DNA from: Tichowtungia aerotolerans
GTDB taxonomy: Bacteria; Verrucomicrobiota; Kiritimatiellia; Kiritimatiellales; Tichowtungiaceae
NCBI RefSeq assembly: GCF_009905215.1
Contig: NZ_CP047593.1
Location: 496,001-560,000 of the forward strand
Direction of reading: 5' to 3'
Length of the DNA: 64,000 nucleotides
Below are positions 15,294-24,893 of this stretch, piece by piece. Under the pieces are notes generated by a model, which saw only the letters and a list, made by a program, of their open reading frames with translations, had not been told where the DNA came from and searched no databases. A program made the position numbers and the translations under genes. How positions within the stretch are numbered: the stretch's first letter is position 1; the number at the start of each line of letters is the position of its first letter.

Positions 15294-17588
15294 ATGAAAC
15301 CCATTCAAACACGTACCCTTGGCTATCCGCGCATCGGCGCCAACCGCGAACTCAAAAAGGCCGTCGAAGCCTACTGGGCCGGAACCATTTCTCAGGACGA
15401 GCTGGCCGAAACCGCCGCACAACTGCGTTCCAAACATTGGAAACAGCAGCGGAACGCCGGCATCGACCTCATCCCGTCCAACGACTTCAGCTTCTACGAT
15501 CACGTCCTCGACACCGCCTGCCTCGTCGGCGCCCTGCCCGAACGCATCGGCTTCGGCGGGGGCAACGTCGACCTGCCCATCTACTTCACCGCCGCGCGCG
15601 GCGTGCCGCCCGCCGAAGCCGCCGGGCGCATCGAAGAAACCGCCGCGCTGGAAATGACCAAATGGTTCGACACCAACTACCACTACCTCGTCCCCGAGCT
15701 CCAAAAGGATCAGTTTTTCAGACTCAGCTCCACCAAGCCGGTCGACGAATATCTCCAGGCCAAAACACTCGGCATTGAAACCGTCCCCGTCCTGCTCGGA
15801 CCGATCAGCTTCCTGCTGCTGAGTAAACCCGACGGCGATTTCGACGCACTCACCCTGCTCGAGCGCCTGCTGCCGGTCTACCAAAGCGTTCTCGCCCAGC
15901 TCAAAAACGTCGGCGCGCAAAGCGTCCAGCTCGACGAGCCGGTGCTCGCGCTCGACCTGACCGACGCACAGCGTACGGCCTTCGCCCCGGCCTACTCAAC
16001 ACTCGCCGCCGTCGCGCCGCGCATTCACCTGACCTCCTACTTCGGCGGACTGCGCGACAACCTCGACACCGCCCTCACCCTGCCCGTCGCCTCTATCCAC
16101 TGCGACGCCGTCAGCGAGCCCGGCGAGCTCAACGCGCTGCTCGAAAAACTGCCCGCCGACAAGACGCTCTCGCTCGGCGTCGTCAGCGGCCGCAACATCT
16201 GGAAAAACGACTACGAAAAATCCAACGCGCTCATTTCGAAAGCCGTCAGCAAACTCGGCGCCGAGCGCGTACTCGTTTCCAGCTCCAGCTCGCTGCTGCA
16301 CACACCCGTCAGCCTCGAAGCCGAAACCGGACTCGACGACGAAGTGAAAAACTGGCTGGCATTCGCCGACGAAAAACTCGGCGAACTCGCTGAACTCGCG
16401 AAATTCCAGAGATTGGAATCCGCGGGAAGCGATCCGGCATGGCAGGCCAACGCGGCGGCCGCCGCCGCGCGCCGCACCAGCCCGCGCATTCACGTGCCGA
16501 CCGTGAAAACACGCTGCGCCGCATCAACACCCGACGATGCAAAACGCCAAAGCCCGTTCGCCGAGCGAATCGTCAAACAGCAGGACGCACTGAACTTCCC
16601 GCTGTTCCCAACGACAACCATCGGCTCTTTCCCGCAGACAACCGAAATCCGGCAGGCGCGCGCCAAACACCGCAAGGGCGAACTTGGCGACGCCGAATAC
16701 ACCCAGTTCCTGAAAAACGAAATCCGCAGCGTTGTCCGCGAACAGGAGGAACTCGGTCTCGACTGCCTCGTCCACGGCGAACCGGAGCGCAACGATATGG
16801 TTGAATATTTCGGCCAGCAGCTCGAAGGCTATGTCTTCAGCCGCAACGGCTGGGTGCAGAGCTACGGTTCGCGCTGCGTCAAACCGCCGATTCTCTTCGG
16901 CGACGTCTCGCGCCCGAAGCCGATGACCGTCGACTGGGCCGTCTTTGCCCAGTCGCTCACCGAGACCCCGATGAAAGGCATGCTCACCGGCCCTGTCACC
17001 ATCCTGCAATGGAGCTTTGTGCGCGACGACCAGCCGCGGGCGGAAACCATGAAGCAAATCGCCTTCGCCATCCGCGACGAAGTGAACGACCTCGAAGCCG
17101 CCGGCATCAAGGTCATCCAGATCGACGAACCCGCGCTGCGCGAAGGCCTGCCGCTGCGCAGAACCGACCACGCCGCCTATCTGAGCAACGCGGTTGAAGC
17201 CTTCCGCATCAGCACCAGCGGCGTGCACGACGAAACACAAATCCACACGCACATGTGCTACTGCGAATTCAACGAAGTCATCGATTCCATCGCCGCGCTC
17301 GACGCCGACGTCATTTCAATTGAAGCCTCGCGCTCGCGCATGGAACTGCTCGGCGCGTTTCAGGATTTCAATTATCCAAACCAGATCGGCCCCGGCGTGT
17401 GGGACATCCACTCGCCGCGCGTGCCATCGGCTGAAGAGATGGTTGAGCTGCTGCAAAAAGCCGCGCAGGCCATTCCGGCGGAACGGCTGTGGGTGAATCC
17501 GGACTGCGGACTTAAAACCCGCGCCTGGCCCGAAACCCGCGCTGCACTGACCAATATGGTCGCCGCCGCCAAACAGCTGAGAGCATAA
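15294..17588 (+). CDS. metE: Cobalamin-independent methionine synthase
   Basis: A 764-residue cytosolic enzyme that moves a methyl group from methyl-tetrahydrofolate triglutamate to homocysteine. Zinc ligands are visible: His653 and Cys655 in HTHMCYC and Cys738 in NPDCGLKTR, each offset by 12 from E. coli H641, C643 and C726; the Glu of SIEASRS completes the set. Start at 15294 follows GGAG by seven bases; a longer in-frame extension upstream has no family match. It carries two palindrome copies. The terminator and methyltransferase after it are duplicated upstream at 14400-14809. Confidence 0.97.
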   Translation: MKPIQTRTLGYPRIGANRELKKAVEAYWAGTISQDELAETAAQLRSKHWKQQRNAGIDLIPSNDFSFYDHVLDTACLVGALPERIGFGGGNVDLPIYFTAARGVPPAEAAGRIEETAALEMTKWFDTNYHYLVPELQKDQFFRLSSTKPVDEYLQAKTLGIETVPVLLGPISFLLLSKPDGDFDALTLLERLLPVYQSVLAQLKNVGAQSVQLDEPVLALDLTDAQRTAFAPAYSTLAAVAPRIHLTSYFGGLRDNLDTALTLPVASIHCDAVSEPGELNALLEKLPADKTLSLGVVSGRNIWKNDYEKSNALISKAVSKLGAERVLVSSSSSLLHTPVSLEAETGLDDEVKNWLAFADEKLGELAELAKFQRLESAGSDPAWQANAAAAAARRTSPRIHVPTVKTRCAASTPDDAKRQSPFAERIVKQQDALNFPLFPTTTIGSFPQTTEIRQARAKHRKGELGDAEYTQFLKNEIRSVVREQEELGLDCLVHGEPERNDMVEYFGQQLEGYVFSRNGWVQSYGSRCVKPPILFGDVSRPKPMTVDWAVFAQSLTETPMKGMLTGPVTILQWSFVRDDQPRAETMKQIAFAIRDEVNDLEAAGIKVIQIDEPALREGLPLRRTDHAAYLSNAVEAFRISTSGVHDETQIHTHMCYCEFNEVIDSIAALDADVISIEASRSRMELLGAFQDFNYPNQIGPGVWDIHSPRVPSAEEMVELLQKAAQAIPAERLWVNPDCGLKTRAWPETRAALTNMVAAAKQLRA
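15428..15442. repeat. Iterated palindrome, exact copy in metE
   Basis: TTCCAAACATTGGAA, read as SKHWK at a position where the family normally has a similar sequence, so no insertion is needed. Confidence 0.85.
16404..16418. repeat. Iterated palindrome, one mismatch, in metE linker
   Basis: TTCCAGAGATTGGAA, read as FQRLE in the linker between the two MetE halves. Confidence 0.7.
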
Positions 17589-17966
17589 CCCAGCCCCCTT
17601 CTAAAAAAGCAACCGGCTTAACCCCCCGGTTGCCCAAGCTGTTGATTAATCAGGTAATTGAAGCCTAAATCCACCCGCTTCGTCGCCTCGAAACCGCACC
17701 GCGCAGCCATCGCTTCAACCTCGTCCTCCGACAGGCGCATGGCCTCCGGCGGACCGAACGATAAATCCTTGCTGCTGCATTCGATGATGACGGCGGTTCC
17801 GCCATCAACGAGCACGCGGCGCAGCTCGGCAAACAACTGATCCGCATGTTTTTTAACACCCGGAATGTGCAAAACAGTCGCGACAAAACACACATCGACC
17901 GAGCTGTCCGGCACGGGCAGCGGCTGGGTGATATCCGCGACGGTGACGGTCAAATTTGAAACGCCG
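17557..17966. repeat. 410-bp direct repeat, right copy
   Basis: The parental-looking copy, continuous with complete metE on the left and the complete methyltransferase on the right. See 14400-14809. Confidence 0.9.
17609..17633. terminator. Bidirectional terminator between metE and methyltransferase
   Basis: Stem GCAACCGG / CCGGTTGC with an A-run on the metE side, between the convergent metE and methyltransferase genes; it overlaps the methyltransferase stop. Confidence 0.6.
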
Positions 17967-18214
17967 ACCTCCTCTGCGCGCTCGGCCAACGAGCGCACCA
18001 AATCCGGCGATTGATCCAGCGCATGCACTCGCCCGGAGTCGCCCACGAGCTTCGCCGCGTGCAGCGAATAATCGCCCACCCCGCAGCCGACATCGAGAAA
18101 GACATCACCGGCTTTCAGCGCCAGTTCGTTAAACACAAGCTCCGGATCCTGCATCCCATAACTGGTGGGACGTCCGCGCTTACAGTTCTTATGCATTGCT
18201 TTGTACTTATTCAT
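17618..18214 (-). CDS. Class I SAM-dependent methyltransferase
   Basis: A 198-residue protein with the SAM-binding motif DVGCGVGDYS (residues 41-50), acidic motif ALDQS, and motif III-like LVDGGTAVIIE. It resembles UbiE/Methyltransf_11 and small arsenite-methyltransferase-like enzymes, but no substrate-specific Cys pair is evident. ATG follows AAAGGAG by six bases and overlaps the end of the TolC-type gene by eight bases, so it is the last gene of the efflux operon. It may modify the compound exported. Its 3' half is duplicated as a fragment at 14461. Confidence 0.82.
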   Translation of the reverse strand: MNKYKAMHKNCKRGRPTSYGMQDPELVFNELALKAGDVFLDVGCGVGDYSLHAAKLVGDSGRVHALDQSPDLVRSLAERAEEVGVSNLTVTVADITQPLPVPDSSVDVCFVATVLHIPGVKKHADQLFAELRRVLVDGGTAVIIECSSKDLSFGPPEAMRLSEDEVEAMAARCGFEATKRVDLGFNYLINQQLGQPGG

Positions 18215-19628
18215 CAGTCACTCCTTTAAACTCGTCGCCCTCGGACAGCATGCCGCAAGCCGACTGCAACATCAGCCGGGCGACGGCATGATCACAGATC
18301 GCCTGATAATGCAGCCCCATCGCACGAGTCAGCGCCGAACGGGCATCCGTGATATCAACTTCCGTGTTCACTCCGTTGCGATATCCGATCTCAGCCAGAC
18401 GCAACCCTTCCCGGGCCAGCTGAAGGTTCATCCGCTGCGACTCAACGAACTCTTCCGTATCACGCAGCTTCAGGATGGCCTGGCGAATCTGCAGCGCGGC
18501 CCGCTCCTGAGCATCCAGCAGTTCAAATTGGGATTGACGCAATGCGGCTTTGCTTTCAACCATCCGGCCCTCGCGCAGAAGCCCGTCAAAGAGCGGCCAT
18601 TCAACGCAGACGCCCGCCGCAGCCTGCGAACCCCACGCATCGCGGGAGCTTTCATAAGGATCGGGGCGAGCCCACCCGCCGGTGGCAAAAGCGTTTACCT
18701 GGGGCCAGTAACGGCCGGCGGCCAGGCGAATGGCCTCTTCGCTCATCCGAACATTCGCCTGCACCCGCCCCAGATCCGGCCGGTTCTGATACGCCAGCTC
18801 CATCGCCTGTTCGAAAACCGGCTTCATGGGACGGTAGACCAGCGTTCCCGACAACTCAACACAGCTGTCCTGCTGAACTCCCATCTCAGTCAACAGCTGG
18901 GTCGTGAGCACGTTGAGCCGGCTGCGCTGCTGAATCATCTGCGCCTGATACAACGCCACATCGACGCGGGCCCGAAGCACACTGTATTCAGTCGCCAAAC
19001 CGCTGTCTCTCTTGCAGGTCACCTCGTTTAAATACGCTTCCGCCGACGCCACCGCATCCTCAGCAACCGTCAGCAGCTGCCGGGCAAGCAAGGCGTGATA
19101 ATAGTTGGACGCGACGCTCAAAAGCGTCTCCTCAGTGATCTGACGAATGTATTCATCATTGCTGCAGGCCTGCAGCTGCGCCCGCCGGAGTTCAGCCCGG
19201 GCGGCCCCACCCCTGAAAACCGGCTGCGTAATCCGAATCCCGGAGGAATATTCATCCAGCGAGCCCATGGCGTTTTGATCGTATGCGTCGTCATCATGGC
19301 GCGTGTACGAGCCGAGCAGCGAAATTGCAGGCAGCAAACCGCTGTACGACGACAATAGCTGCCCGCGCGCGATCCCCCGCGCCTCAGTGGCCGCCAGCAA
19401 AGCCTTGTTGTGCGCTAAGGACAACTTCAGCGCGTCTTCAAGTGAGAGCTGCCCGCTGACGAGCGGAGCGTCCCCGTCCGATGTCTTGCGCTGTTCTTCC
19501 CACTCCCGAAACGCCTGCGTGCGGGCGGAACTGATTTCCTGACGCACATCGCTCGATGAAACGCAGCCGGTCAATGCCAGACCGGCGGCGACTGCAAATA
19601 CGACGTGTCTGTACAACCGCTTTTTCAA
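18207..19628 (-). CDS. TolC/OprM-like outer-membrane efflux lipoprotein
   Basis: A 473-residue outer-membrane channel of the tripartite pump. It begins at a TTG codon at 19628 that shares bases with the RND stop (CGTTGA) and has GAGGAGG seven bases upstream. The lipobox LTGC puts the acylated Cys at residue 22. Two outer-membrane efflux protein repeats follow, helix-rich (LSLEDALKLSLAHNKALLAATEA, YRNGVNTEVDITDARSALTRA). Confidence 0.92.
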   Translation of the reverse strand: MKKRLYRHVVFAVAAGLALTGCVSSSDVRQEISSARTQAFREWEEQRKTSDGDAPLVSGQLSLEDALKLSLAHNKALLAATEARGIARGQLLSSYSGLLPAISLLGSYTRHDDDAYDQNAMGSLDEYSSGIRITQPVFRGGAARAELRRAQLQACSNDEYIRQITEETLLSVASNYYHALLARQLLTVAEDAVASAEAYLNEVTCKRDSGLATEYSVLRARVDVALYQAQMIQQRSRLNVLTTQLLTEMGVQQDSCVELSGTLVYRPMKPVFEQAMELAYQNRPDLGRVQANVRMSEEAIRLAAGRYWPQVNAFATGGWARPDPYESSRDAWGSQAAAGVCVEWPLFDGLLREGRMVESKAALRQSQFELLDAQERAALQIRQAILKLRDTEEFVESQRMNLQLAREGLRLAEIGYRNGVNTEVDITDARSALTRAMGLHYQAICDHAVARLMLQSACGMLSEGDEFKGVTDE

Positions 19629-22600
19629 CGTGACACCTCCTCTCTGTAAACTTTGAAAAACGTGCTGTAGAGCACCGGCACGACGACCAGCGTGAGCACG
19701 GTGGCGAACGCCAGCCCGCCCATAATCGTCACCGCCATCGGGGCAAAAAACGCATCCCACAGCAGCGGCGTCATCCCCAGCACCGTCGTGAACGCCGCCA
19801 TACAAACCGGCCGGACGCGCCCGGCGGCGGAATCCAGCACGGCGCGGTACGGTTTTTTCCCGGCCGCCAGCTCGATGTTGATTTGATCCAGCAGGACAAT
19901 CTCGTTTTTGATGAGCATCCCGGACAGGCTGAGGAATCCCAGCATGGCCATGAAACCGAACGGCTTGTCCGCCAGCAGCATGCCGGCCGCCACGCCGATG
20001 ACGGCCAGCGGCAGCCCGAGAAAAATAATCAGCGGGTGGCGCAAGGTATTAAACAGCAGAACCGAAATCAGGAACATCGCGGCAAACGCGATCGGAACAT
20101 TGGACATCAGCTTACTGTTCGCCTCGACCTGCTCTTCGTGTTCGCCGCCCCATTCCAGCGTGTAGCCTTCCGGCAAATCGATGGCTTCAATCGACGGGCG
20201 CAGCTGCCGCAGCAGGCTGTCGGTCGTGCCGTGGATCTGCTTGCAGAAAACGCGCAGAACGCGCATGCGGTTGAGCCGATGAACCACCGGCGTTTCCCAC
20301 TCCACATGCCGTCCGTCCGTGACCTGCTCGATCGGAATCCAATCCTGCCGCGCACCGCTCCAAACCTGAATGTCTCCAATATTCCCGATTCCGTGCCGCT
20401 GTTCGCAGGGCGGACGGAGGACAATCGGCAGCAGATCGTCGTCCTGACGATACACGCCGACGTTGGCCCCGGAAAAGTTCATCGCCAGCGAGCGGGCAAT
20501 CGCCGTCCGGCCCAGGCCGGCCTCACGGGCACGCGCATCGGACAGGCAAACGGTTTGAACTTTTACCGGCTCTCCCCAGTCGGTCCGAATGCTGCGGGCG
20601 TTCTCATGCGATCCCATGACCGCTTTCACCTTCCCCGCCAGTTCCCGCAGCACCTCGCCGTCCGGCCCGCTGAGGCGGGCCACCACCGCGCCGCCGCCGG
20701 GCCCCAGCTTGAACGCATCAACACTGGTCACGGCCCGCGGATGGTGTTCGTTCAGGTAAGCGGTCAGGAGCGACCGCAGCGCCGGAATCTTCTGATAATC
20801 ATCCAGAGTCACCAATAACTGGCCGTAGGCGCTGCTCGGCATCTGGGGTTCATAGGTCAGCAGGAACCGCAGCGGCCCGCGGCCGACGAAACTCGCCACA
20901 TCCTCCACTCCGTCCAACGTGCGAATATAATCGCTCACCGCGGCCGCCTCGTCGGCGGTTTGGCTGATATGGGTTCCCTCCGGCATCCAGATGTCCACCG
21001 TAATCTGCGGTCGGTTCATGTCCGGCATAAAGTCCTGCCGAACAAAACCAAAGCCCCACATGGCAACCATCAGCAAGGCGCCCACCGCCGCCAGCGAAAT
21101 GCGCCGGTGATCAATACACAAACCGACAAACCGCCGGTAGCCGCGCGCGAAACGATTGCCCCGCGGCTCATGCTCACAGCCGAGTCGCTCCGGCAAAATG
21201 GCAACACACAAATACGGAGTCACCGTAATGGCAAACACCCAGCTGAGCCCCAGCGAAATACAGATGACCTGAAAGAGGCTCTTGAGCCACTCGCCCGTCA
21301 TGTCTTTGGACAAGGTAATCGCGGCAAATGCCAGGATGGCAATTCCGGTTGCGCCGAGCAGCGGCCATTGCGTTTCGCGAACCGTTTCCTCAGCCGCCTG
21401 CGCACGGCTCTGCCCGCAGCGGGACTTAATGACAATCCCTTCGGCCACGACAATGGCATTATCCACCAGCATGCCCAGCGCAATAATCAACGCCCCCAGC
21501 GAAATGCGCTGCAGCGTGATCCCCATGGCATCCATGCACAAAAACGTCGCCAGGATGGTCAGCAGCAGAACCACGCTGATAATGAAGCCTTCCCGCAAGC
21601 CCATAAACAAAACCAACAGCAGCATCACAATGGCCACCGCCGCCACCAGGTTCAGCACAAAACCGCGGGTCGCCTTTTCTACCGTCTCGGACTGATGTGC
21701 AATAGAATGAACCTCAACTCCCAGGGGAACCCGCCCTTTCAGCTGTTCGAGCCGCCGGGCGATGGAGTTGCCCATGGCAATCACGTCGCCGCCGGACACC
21801 GTGGAAATGCCGATCCCCACCGCGTCCTGCCCGTTCCACTGCAGGAGCTCGACGGGCGGGTCAAGATATCCCCGCTCGATGCGGGCAATGTCCTTCAGCC
21901 GGATCATGCGGCCGTCCGGGCCGCCCTGAACCAGCTGTTCGGCCAGTTCATCCACATCCGTGTAGTCCCCGCTGACACGCAGGCGCACATCCTCAGAGCC
22001 GACAGCCACCTTTCCCGCATCCGTCATGGCATTCTGCTGTCGAATCGCGTTGAAGAGTACAGTTGGATCCAGTCCCAGCTGCGCAAGCCTGACGCGATCG
22101 ATTTCAATGTAAACGACCTCGGGCTGCAGCCCCCAGAAATCAATCCGGCCGACATCCCGGCAGAGAAGCAGCTCGCGACGCAGATCCAGGGCAATCTCCC
22201 GCAGATCGTGCTGCGAATAGCCGTCACCGGTCAGCGCAAAGTAGACGCCATAGACATCGCCGAAATCATCATTGACCATCGGCGGGCAACAGCCGGGCGG
22301 CAGGCCCTCTCCGGCATGGCCGACTTTGCGGCGCAGCTCGTCCCAGACCTGGGGCAGCGTCTCCTTATCGTAAACCTCTTTGATTTCCGCAAAAACGATC
22401 GACAGCCCGGCGCGCGAAATAGACCGCACCTCCTTCAGCTGCTTAAGTTGCTGAACCGCCGTTTCGATCGGCTCCGTAACTTCCAGCTCGACCTGTTCCG
22501 CCGTTGCCCCCGGATACTGCGTATAAATGACCGCTTCCTTGATCGTAAATTCCGGATCTTCCAGGCGTCCCAACCTGCCGTAAGCCAGGATTCCCCCCAG

Positions 22601-22666
22601 CAAAACCAGTACGAGGAGCACCTGCATGATCGCTTTGTTTTGAACAGCTAGTCTGGCAAGGTTCAT
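19625..22666 (-). CDS. RND multidrug/solute efflux pump
   Basis: A 1013-residue inner-membrane proton antiporter of the AcrB superfamily. Typical features are the N-terminal membrane helix, the porter motif YPGATAEQVELEVTEPIE, two large periplasmic loops and the TM4 motif GMLVDNAIVVAEG. TM4 has one Asp followed by Asn, as in many non-AcrB RND pumps, rather than the Asp-Asp of AcrB. The ATG overlaps the adaptor stop (ATGA). Substrate is not predictable. Confidence 0.95.
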   Translation of the reverse strand: MNLARLAVQNKAIMQVLLVLVLLGGILAYGRLGRLEDPEFTIKEAVIYTQYPGATAEQVELEVTEPIETAVQQLKQLKEVRSISRAGLSIVFAEIKEVYDKETLPQVWDELRRKVGHAGEGLPPGCCPPMVNDDFGDVYGVYFALTGDGYSQHDLREIALDLRRELLLCRDVGRIDFWGLQPEVVYIEIDRVRLAQLGLDPTVLFNAIRQQNAMTDAGKVAVGSEDVRLRVSGDYTDVDELAEQLVQGGPDGRMIRLKDIARIERGYLDPPVELLQWNGQDAVGIGISTVSGGDVIAMGNSIARRLEQLKGRVPLGVEVHSIAHQSETVEKATRGFVLNLVAAVAIVMLLLVLFMGLREGFIISVVLLLTILATFLCMDAMGITLQRISLGALIIALGMLVDNAIVVAEGIVIKSRCGQSRAQAAEETVRETQWPLLGATGIAILAFAAITLSKDMTGEWLKSLFQVICISLGLSWVFAITVTPYLCVAILPERLGCEHEPRGNRFARGYRRFVGLCIDHRRISLAAVGALLMVAMWGFGFVRQDFMPDMNRPQITVDIWMPEGTHISQTADEAAAVSDYIRTLDGVEDVASFVGRGPLRFLLTYEPQMPSSAYGQLLVTLDDYQKIPALRSLLTAYLNEHHPRAVTSVDAFKLGPGGGAVVARLSGPDGEVLRELAGKVKAVMGSHENARSIRTDWGEPVKVQTVCLSDARAREAGLGRTAIARSLAMNFSGANVGVYRQDDDLLPIVLRPPCEQRHGIGNIGDIQVWSGARQDWIPIEQVTDGRHVEWETPVVHRLNRMRVLRVFCKQIHGTTDSLLRQLRPSIEAIDLPEGYTLEWGGEHEEQVEANSKLMSNVPIAFAAMFLISVLLFNTLRHPLIIFLGLPLAVIGVAAGMLLADKPFGFMAMLGFLSLSGMLIKNEIVLLDQINIELAAGKKPYRAVLDSAAGRVRPVCMAAFTTVLGMTPLLWDAFFAPMAVTIMGGLAFATVLTLVVVPVLYSTFFKVYREEVSR

Positions 22667-23775
22667 CCGTCCAACCCCTCCTTCCCGGCGGCCAGCGGGC
22701 GCACCGGAATGTCTTCCCGCAGGGCGTGCAAACCGGCAACGGCGACCTGCTCTCCGGGCCGCAGAGCCGAACGGACATCAACACAATCGCCGCAAAAATC
22801 GGCGGACTCAACGAAGACCTTCCGAGGCGTTCCGCCGGCCGGATCGATGACCCACACATAGGATTTTCCGCTGCCCCCACGGCATAATGCCTCGACCGGG
22901 ATTCGCGTGGCGTTATGAGCAAATTGCAATGCGGCGGGCGCCGTCGCAATCCCTGCCCGCACCGTGGCTGTCATGCCGGGCAAGACGCGTAGGTCTGCAG
23001 GCGGAGCCAGCACAAGAACCACATCGTAGGTCTGCGTTATGCGGTTGGACTTCGCGCTGTGCTCCCGAACTTCGGCCGGGAACCAGCGGCCGCTGTCAGC
23101 ATCAAAGCAAACCTGCAGCGACTTGAAGACTTCCGTTCCGCCCTGCGCAATAAGCCGCTCCGGAACCTGAAAGAGCACTTCAACAAGCGAAATGTCCTGA
23201 AACGAAACAATCGGGTGCTTGGCCTGTACGTGCTCATGGTTTTCGACATGGCGCTGTACAATCATGCCGTCAAAAGGAGCGCACAGCACCGTATCCTCCA
23301 AGGCCTTCTGACGGATCTGAAACTCCGCCAGCGCAATATCATACGCGGCCTGGGCACTTTCGTATTCCGCGTCCGTCGCAACCTTCTGTTCCCGCAACCG
23401 GGTATAGCGCTCCCATTCCTGCCGGGCGTTGGCGAGCGTTGCCTGGGCTCGATCCAGCGCATACCGAAAGTCGCGCTGATCCAGCCGGGCAATGGTTTCC
23501 CCCTTGCGAATACTGCGTCCCTCCCCGGCGTTGAGCTGCTCCAGCAAACCGGAAACAGAAAAAGCCAGCTCAACGCGCCGGTTCGCGCGGACCGTGCCGG
23601 GGAACCGGCGAACCGAATCGCTGGATAATGCCCGGGCCGCACAGGTCGGAACCGGACGAATAACCGGTTCCGGTTCTTCACCCTGCACCCCTCTGCTCCT
23701 CAGGGCTGCCGTACTCAAAAGCACAAGCACTGCTCCGCCGGCCAAACCGGCCGCAAATCGACCCCTCTTCTTCAT
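22663..23775 (-). CDS. RND periplasmic adaptor (membrane fusion protein)
   Basis: A 370-residue adaptor with an N-terminal membrane anchor (residues 8-27), then barrel-sandwich hybrid halves (VELAFSVSGLLEQLNAGEG, DTVLCAPFDGMIVQRHVE) flanking an alpha hairpin, and a beta-barrel domain. I start at 23775 because GAGAGG lies upstream and the anchor begins there. First gene after the MarR operator. Confidence 0.93.
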   Translation of the reverse strand: MKKRGRFAAGLAGGAVLVLLSTAALRSRGVQGEEPEPVIRPVPTCAARALSSDSVRRFPGTVRANRRVELAFSVSGLLEQLNAGEGRSIRKGETIARLDQRDFRYALDRAQATLANARQEWERYTRLREQKVATDAEYESAQAAYDIALAEFQIRQKALEDTVLCAPFDGMIVQRHVENHEHVQAKHPIVSFQDISLVEVLFQVPERLIAQGGTEVFKSLQVCFDADSGRWFPAEVREHSAKSNRITQTYDVVLVLAPPADLRVLPGMTATVRAGIATAPAALQFAHNATRIPVEALCRGGSGKSYVWVIDPAGGTPRKVFVESADFCGDCVDVRSALRPGEQVAVAGLHALREDIPVRPLAAGKEGLDG

Positions 23776-23796
23776 GTCATACCTCTCCCTCATTTT

Positions 23797-23811
23797 GTTA
23801 AGCTGCTTAAC
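23797..23811. promoter_or_regulatory. MarR operator, perfect palindrome
   Basis: GTTAAGCTGCTTAAC, a perfect 7-1-7 palindrome in the gap between marR and the adaptor gene, 22 bases before the adaptor start. A near-identical site lies upstream of marR at 24306. Confidence 0.65.
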
Positions 23812-23827
23812 TATTTGAATAAAAAAA

Positions 23828-24295
23828 TTAGGACTCGCCGAGCCGCTCATCCATAATCGAACCGATCGCCTCCAGCATCACCGAAAGCGTCGCAATCTGC
23901 TGCAGCGGATACGCCCCCAACAAATCAATCAGGCGCTTCAAATCTTTCCCGTGAAACGTCTCATGCGCCCGAAAGGCCTGCCAGCCCATCTCCGTCAATG
24001 ACAGCTGCAGCTCTTTATTGTTTCCAGGAAGCGGCATCTTTTCAACAAACCCCTTTTTTTCAAGCTTGGCGATGAGCTGCGACGCGGCGCTCTTCGTCAC
24101 CCCGAAATGAGCGGCCACATCGGTGACACACATCTGCTCGCGCTCTCCAACCGCCTGGATCGTATGCACCTCGCGGGTCGTAATCTCCATGCCGTCGCCG
24201 ATTGAAATCGGCATTTTTTCAATGCGGGCATAGCGGTTTGCAATTCGCAACAGCTGGCGGATCGCGGTTTTGGCAAGCTCTTCTTTTGAATCCAT
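23828..24295 (-). CDS. MarR-family repressor of the efflux operon
   Basis: A 155-residue winged-helix regulator (ITTREVHTIQAVGE, VTDVAAHFGVTKSAASQLIAKLEKKGFVEK). I start at MDSKEELAK (24295); an upstream in-frame ATG adds three residues. It precedes the adaptor-RND-TolC-methyltransferase genes on the same strand and has related palindromes on both sides, which implies autoregulation and control of the pump. Confidence 0.9.
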   Translation of the reverse strand: MDSKEELAKTAIRQLLRIANRYARIEKMPISIGDGMEITTREVHTIQAVGEREQMCVTDVAAHFGVTKSAASQLIAKLEKKGFVEKMPLPGNNKELQLSLTEMGWQAFRAHETFHGKDLKRLIDLLGAYPLQQIATLSVMLEAIGSIMDERLGES

Positions 24296-24305
24296 GAAAC
24301 GCATA

Positions 24306-24320
24306 GTAAAGCTTCTTAAC
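24306..24320. promoter_or_regulatory. Second MarR operator-like site
   Basis: GTAAAGCTTCTTAAC matches the perfect palindrome at 23797 in 13 of 15 bases and lies just upstream of marR. Confidence 0.55.
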
Positions 24321-24410
24321 CATAATTGTCCAGACAAAACCTGCCGCGCAGCGGGATTCCCTGACTAATTTTTTTAGGCAACCCTGAAGAAATCTGCTAT
24401 ATTGCGGGGC

Positions 24411-24893
24411 ATGACAAACCTTAGCTCCAGCCTAGAAGACTACCTTGAAGCCATTTTTGAAATCGCCGAAAACAAGGGCGCCGCTCGACCCAAAGACATT
24501 GCGAACCGCCTGAAGGTAAAACCGGCCTCGGTCACCGGTGCGCTGAAACACCTCTCCGAAAAAAATCTGGTCAACTATGCACCCTACGATGTCGTCACCC
24601 TGACTGCGACCGGAAAGCGGATCGCAAAAAGCATCGCCAAAAAGCACAAAGCCCTGCTTAATTTTTTCACGAATGTCCTCGATATTCCACGGGGCGAGGT
24701 AGAAGACTTTGCCTGCAAAATGGAACATATTATCCCTGACCATGTACTGGAACGCTTTGTCGAATTTGCAGAGTTTGTCGATAAATGTCCCAATCGGGGG
24801 GCCATCTGGCGCGAAGGCGCACACGGATACTTCTGCACAGCGCACGGAGTCTCCCAAACACTCTGCGACTCCTGCCAGCTGGACTCAAAATGA
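24411..24893 (+). CDS. DtxR/MntR-family metal-dependent repressor
   Basis: A 160-residue protein. The N-terminal winged helix (LSSSLEDYLEAIFEIAENKGAARPKDIANRL, KPASVTGALKHLSEKNLV) is followed by the dimerisation part (EVEDFACKMEHIIPDHVLERFVEF), with the Cys and His pattern of metal site residues. The C-terminus is rich in Cys (CPNRG, FCTAHG, LCDSCQ) and there is no SH3 domain. It is the likely regulator of the palindromes at 11826 and 14266. A GACTAA half-site lies at about 24363. The stop overlaps the glgX start. Confidence 0.9.
   Translation: MTNLSSSLEDYLEAIFEIAENKGAARPKDIANRLKVKPASVTGALKHLSEKNLVNYAPYDVVTLTATGKRIAKSIAKKHKALLNFFTNVLDIPRGEVEDFACKMEHIIPDHVLERFVEFAEFVDKCPNRGAIWREGAHGYFCTAHGVSQTLCDSCQLDSK

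Noticed and set aside
14400-17966. Assembly error as the cause of the direct repeat
   Set aside because: The copies differ at about 14 of 410 positions, spread along the length, which a duplicated contig end would not show; long reads would still be the final test.
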